From Chrysomallon squamiferum (lineage: Eukaryota > Mollusca > Gastropoda > Neomphalida > Peltospiridae), in NCBI GenBank assembly GCA_012295275.1, contig SMMR01000018.1, forward strand, positions 1-19,713: DNA of 19,713 bases, read 5' to 3'. Both the position numbers and the translations under genes were made by a program. Numbering within the stretch: the first letter of the stretch is position 1; every line of letters starts with the position of its first letter. Of the stretch, positions 18,499 to 19,713 are shown piece by piece. The notes below the pieces were generated by a model. It had not been told where the DNA came from. It was given only the letters and a program-made list of their open reading frames with translations, and searched no databases.

Positions 18499-19620
18499 GT
18501 GTGGCACTATTCCGTGCGGTCGGGAAAAATATTTCAACGTGTGCAAAAGGTGCGCGCCGTCGGGGCGAGTGTGGCAAAAGCGTTTCCAACATTTGCCAAT
18601 GGTGCTGCACCTTTTGAAAATGCGTTTGAAAAAAAAACGAGCAAATTTTCAAAAATATGTGCGTTTTTTGTGCACGTGTCGGAAACGAGTTGTTCCCCTT
18701 GGGTGGGGCGTGCGGCACTTTTCACCCGTGTAGGGCAACCCTTGCCCCCTTTTTTGGGTATGTGCGCCCGATTTTTCCCACGTGCACAGAAAAAGTTATT
18801 GCACTTTGAAAAAGGTACCCCTAGCATTTTCAACGAAACTTGAAAAAATTCGATTTTCAAAAGTTGAAAATCCGTGTGGCACTATTCCGTGCGGTCGGGA
18901 AAAATATTTCAACGTGTGCAAAAGGTGCGCGCCGTCGGGGCGAGTGTGGCAAAAGCGTTTCCAACATTTGCCAATGGTGCTGCACCTTTGAAAATGCGTT
19001 GAAAAAAAAAAAACGAGCAAATTTTCAAAAAAATATGTGCGTTTTTTTGTGCACGTGTCGGAAACGAGTTGTTCCCCTTGGGTGGGGCGTGCGGCACTTT
19101 TCACCCGTGTAGGGCAACCCTTGCCCCACTTTTGGGTATGTGCGCCCGATTTTTCCCACGTGCACAGAAAAAGTTATTGCACTTTGAAAAAGGTACCCTA
19201 GCATTTTCAACGAAACTTGAAAAATTCGATTTCAAAAAAGTTGAAAATCCGTGTGGCACTATTCCGTGCGGTCGGGAAAAATATTTCAACGTGTGCAAAA
19301 GGTGCGCGCCGTCGGGGCGAGTGTGGCAAAAGCGTTTCCAACATTTGCCAATGGTGCTGCACCTTTTGAAAATGCGTTTGAAAAAAAACGAGCAAATTTC
19401 AAAAATATGTGCGTTTTTTGTGCACGTGTCGGAAACGAGTTGTTCCCCTTGGGTGGGGCGTGCGGCACTTTTCACCCGTGTAGGGCAACCCTTGCCCCAC
19501 TTTTGGGTATGTGCGCCCGATTTTTCCCACGTGCACAGAAAAAGTTATTGCACTTTGAAAAGGTACCCCTAGCATTTTCAACGAAACTTGAAAAATCTGA
19601 TTTTCAAAAGTTGAAAATCC
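18499..19620 (+). repeat. Last three full units before the array end
   Basis: The units start at 18499, 18874 and 19251 and measure 375, 377 and 370 bp. The first has GCCCCCTTTTTTGGG for GCCCCACTTTTGGG. The second has GCGTTG followed by A12, and ends with GATTTCAAAAAAGTTG for GATTTTCAAAAGTTG. The third has AAAAATCTGATTTTC for AAAAAATTCGATTTTC near 19594, a non-run change unique to this copy. Divergence therefore rises only slightly at the array edge. Confidence 0.93.
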
Positions 19621-19681
19621 GTGTGGCACTATTCCGTGCGGTCGGGAAAAATATTTCAACGCGAGTGTGGCAAAAGGTGCG
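19621..19681 (+). repeat. Truncated and rearranged terminal satellite unit
   Basis: The unit is normal from GTGTGGCAC to TTTCAACG (19621-19661). It then jumps about 26 bases ahead to GCGAGTGTGGCAAAA (19661-19675) and continues with GGTGCG (19676-19681), which normally lies before the skipped part. The jumps fall at shared words (CG, then GCAAAAG, which is present in both TGTGCAAAAGG and TGTGGCAAAAGCG). After 19681 no satellite similarity remains. Confidence 0.9.
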
Positions 19682-19713
19682 GGCTTTGTTGAGCAATACG
19701 TAACTGAACGAAG
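19682..19713. mobile_element. Non-satellite flank; possible IS903-like element end
   Basis: These 32 bases have no counterpart in the repeat unit. They open exactly at the satellite breakpoint with GGCTTTGTTGA. From memory, the 18-bp terminal inverted repeat of IS903 (IS5 family) is GGCTTTGTTGAATAAATC. The first 11 bases match, and 14 of 18 match overall. If that is right, an insertion sequence starts here and reads out of the window to the right. No transposase or opposite end is visible, so the sequence may equally be ordinary flanking DNA. Confidence 0.25.

Larger units (their letters stand above)
1..19681 (+). repeat. 374-bp tandem satellite array, about 52 copies, all same orientation
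   Basis: The anchor GTGTGGCAC recurs at 297, 672, 1052, 1439, 1810, 2190, 2569, 2943, 3317, 3691, 4071, 4453, 4857, 5235, 5609, 5989, 6373, 6754, 7133, 7511, 7941, 8317, 8691, 9063, 9435, 9819, 10194, 10568, 10952, 11329, 11706, 12089, 12471, 12849, 13222, 13602, 13978, 14361, 14736, 15116, 15493, 15864, 16240, 16615, 16990, 17369, 17747, 18125, 18499, 18874, 19251 and 19621. Spacing is 374 bp in clean units and averages 378.9 bp. No copy is inverted and no unit is missing. The array needs no coding content to explain it. Known classes that look like this are centromeric or heterochromatic satellites, and subrepeats of ribosomal intergenic spacers. I see no rRNA sequence to support the latter. 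I do not recognise the family. That it is a tandem array is certain; its chromosomal role is unknown. Confidence 0.99.

Noticed and set aside
297-19620. Ribosomal intergenic spacer subrepeats
   Set aside because: The unit length would fit, but no rRNA gene, promoter or terminator motif that I recognise is present in the window or its right flank.
297-19620. A regular higher-order repeat of several units
   Set aside because: Clean and degraded units and shared variants such as GGTAACCC recur at irregular distances. I could not see a fixed multiple of the unit.
1-19681. A tandem-repeat protein gene
   Set aside because: A clean unit of 374 bp leaves remainder 2 when divided by three, so no frame is preserved from copy to copy, and indels of any length are tolerated at runs.
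1-19681. CRISPR array
   Set aside because: There are no short repeats with unique spacers. The whole 374-bp unit repeats without variable spacers, and no cas gene is visible.

Overview
The window is essentially one object: a head-to-tail tandem array (satellite-type DNA) with a 374-bp unit, running from the left edge to about position 19681. The anchor GTGTGGCAC occurs 52 times, from 297 to 19621. That gives 51 complete unit intervals (mean 378.9 bp, modal 374 bp, range 370-430 bp), plus a 296-bp partial unit at the left edge and about 40-60 bp of a broken unit at the right. All copies face the same way. The array continues beyond the left edge. The last 32 bases (19682-19713) are not satellite, so the right-hand end of the array, or a break in it, is inside the window. 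I found no credible protein-coding gene, tRNA, rRNA or CRISPR array. The many reading frames on both strands are repeat translations and I do not annotate them as genes.

The clean unit (reference copy 18125-18498: A 99, C 80, G 92, T 103; 46% G+C) is not depleted in CpG (25 seen, about 20 expected). It carries several short inverted repeats, two CACGTG/GTGCAC palindrome clusters facing each other about 100 bp apart, and eight copies of the heptamer TTGAAAA/TTTTCAA. Four units (2569, 3317, 8317, 18125) look identical by eye although up to 15.5 kb apart.

Layout: 297-2568 noisy units; 2569-4070 mostly clean; 4071-5234 long poly-A tracts and a unit with a foreign-looking insert; 5235-6372 mostly clean; 6373-8316 noisy, including a 430-bp unit with an internal duplication; 8317-9062 nearly clean; 9063-14735 the most degraded zone, holding most of the units in which poly-A has replaced neighbouring sequence; 14736-18124 mixed; 18125-19620 clean again; 19621-19681 a scrambled last unit; 19682-19713 flank.

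The strongest pattern beyond the array itself is how the copies differ. Cores without long homopolymers hardly vary. Almost all differences lie at A, T, G or C runs, and a run usually grows while neighbouring bases, mostly on its 5' side, are lost, so that unit length barely changes. This could be real slippage or gene conversion, but it also looks like what a long-read consensus error would leave, and I consider the technical explanation at least as likely.

Organism: a long homogenised array with a few-hundred-bp unit is typical of eukaryotic heterochromatin or centromeric satellite, and I do not recognise the family. One observation points elsewhere. The non-satellite flank starts with GGCTTTGTTGA, which from memory equals the first 11 bases of the terminal inverted repeat of the bacterial element IS903 (IS5 family). 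The assignment to a eukaryote is therefore an inference, not a demonstrated fact.
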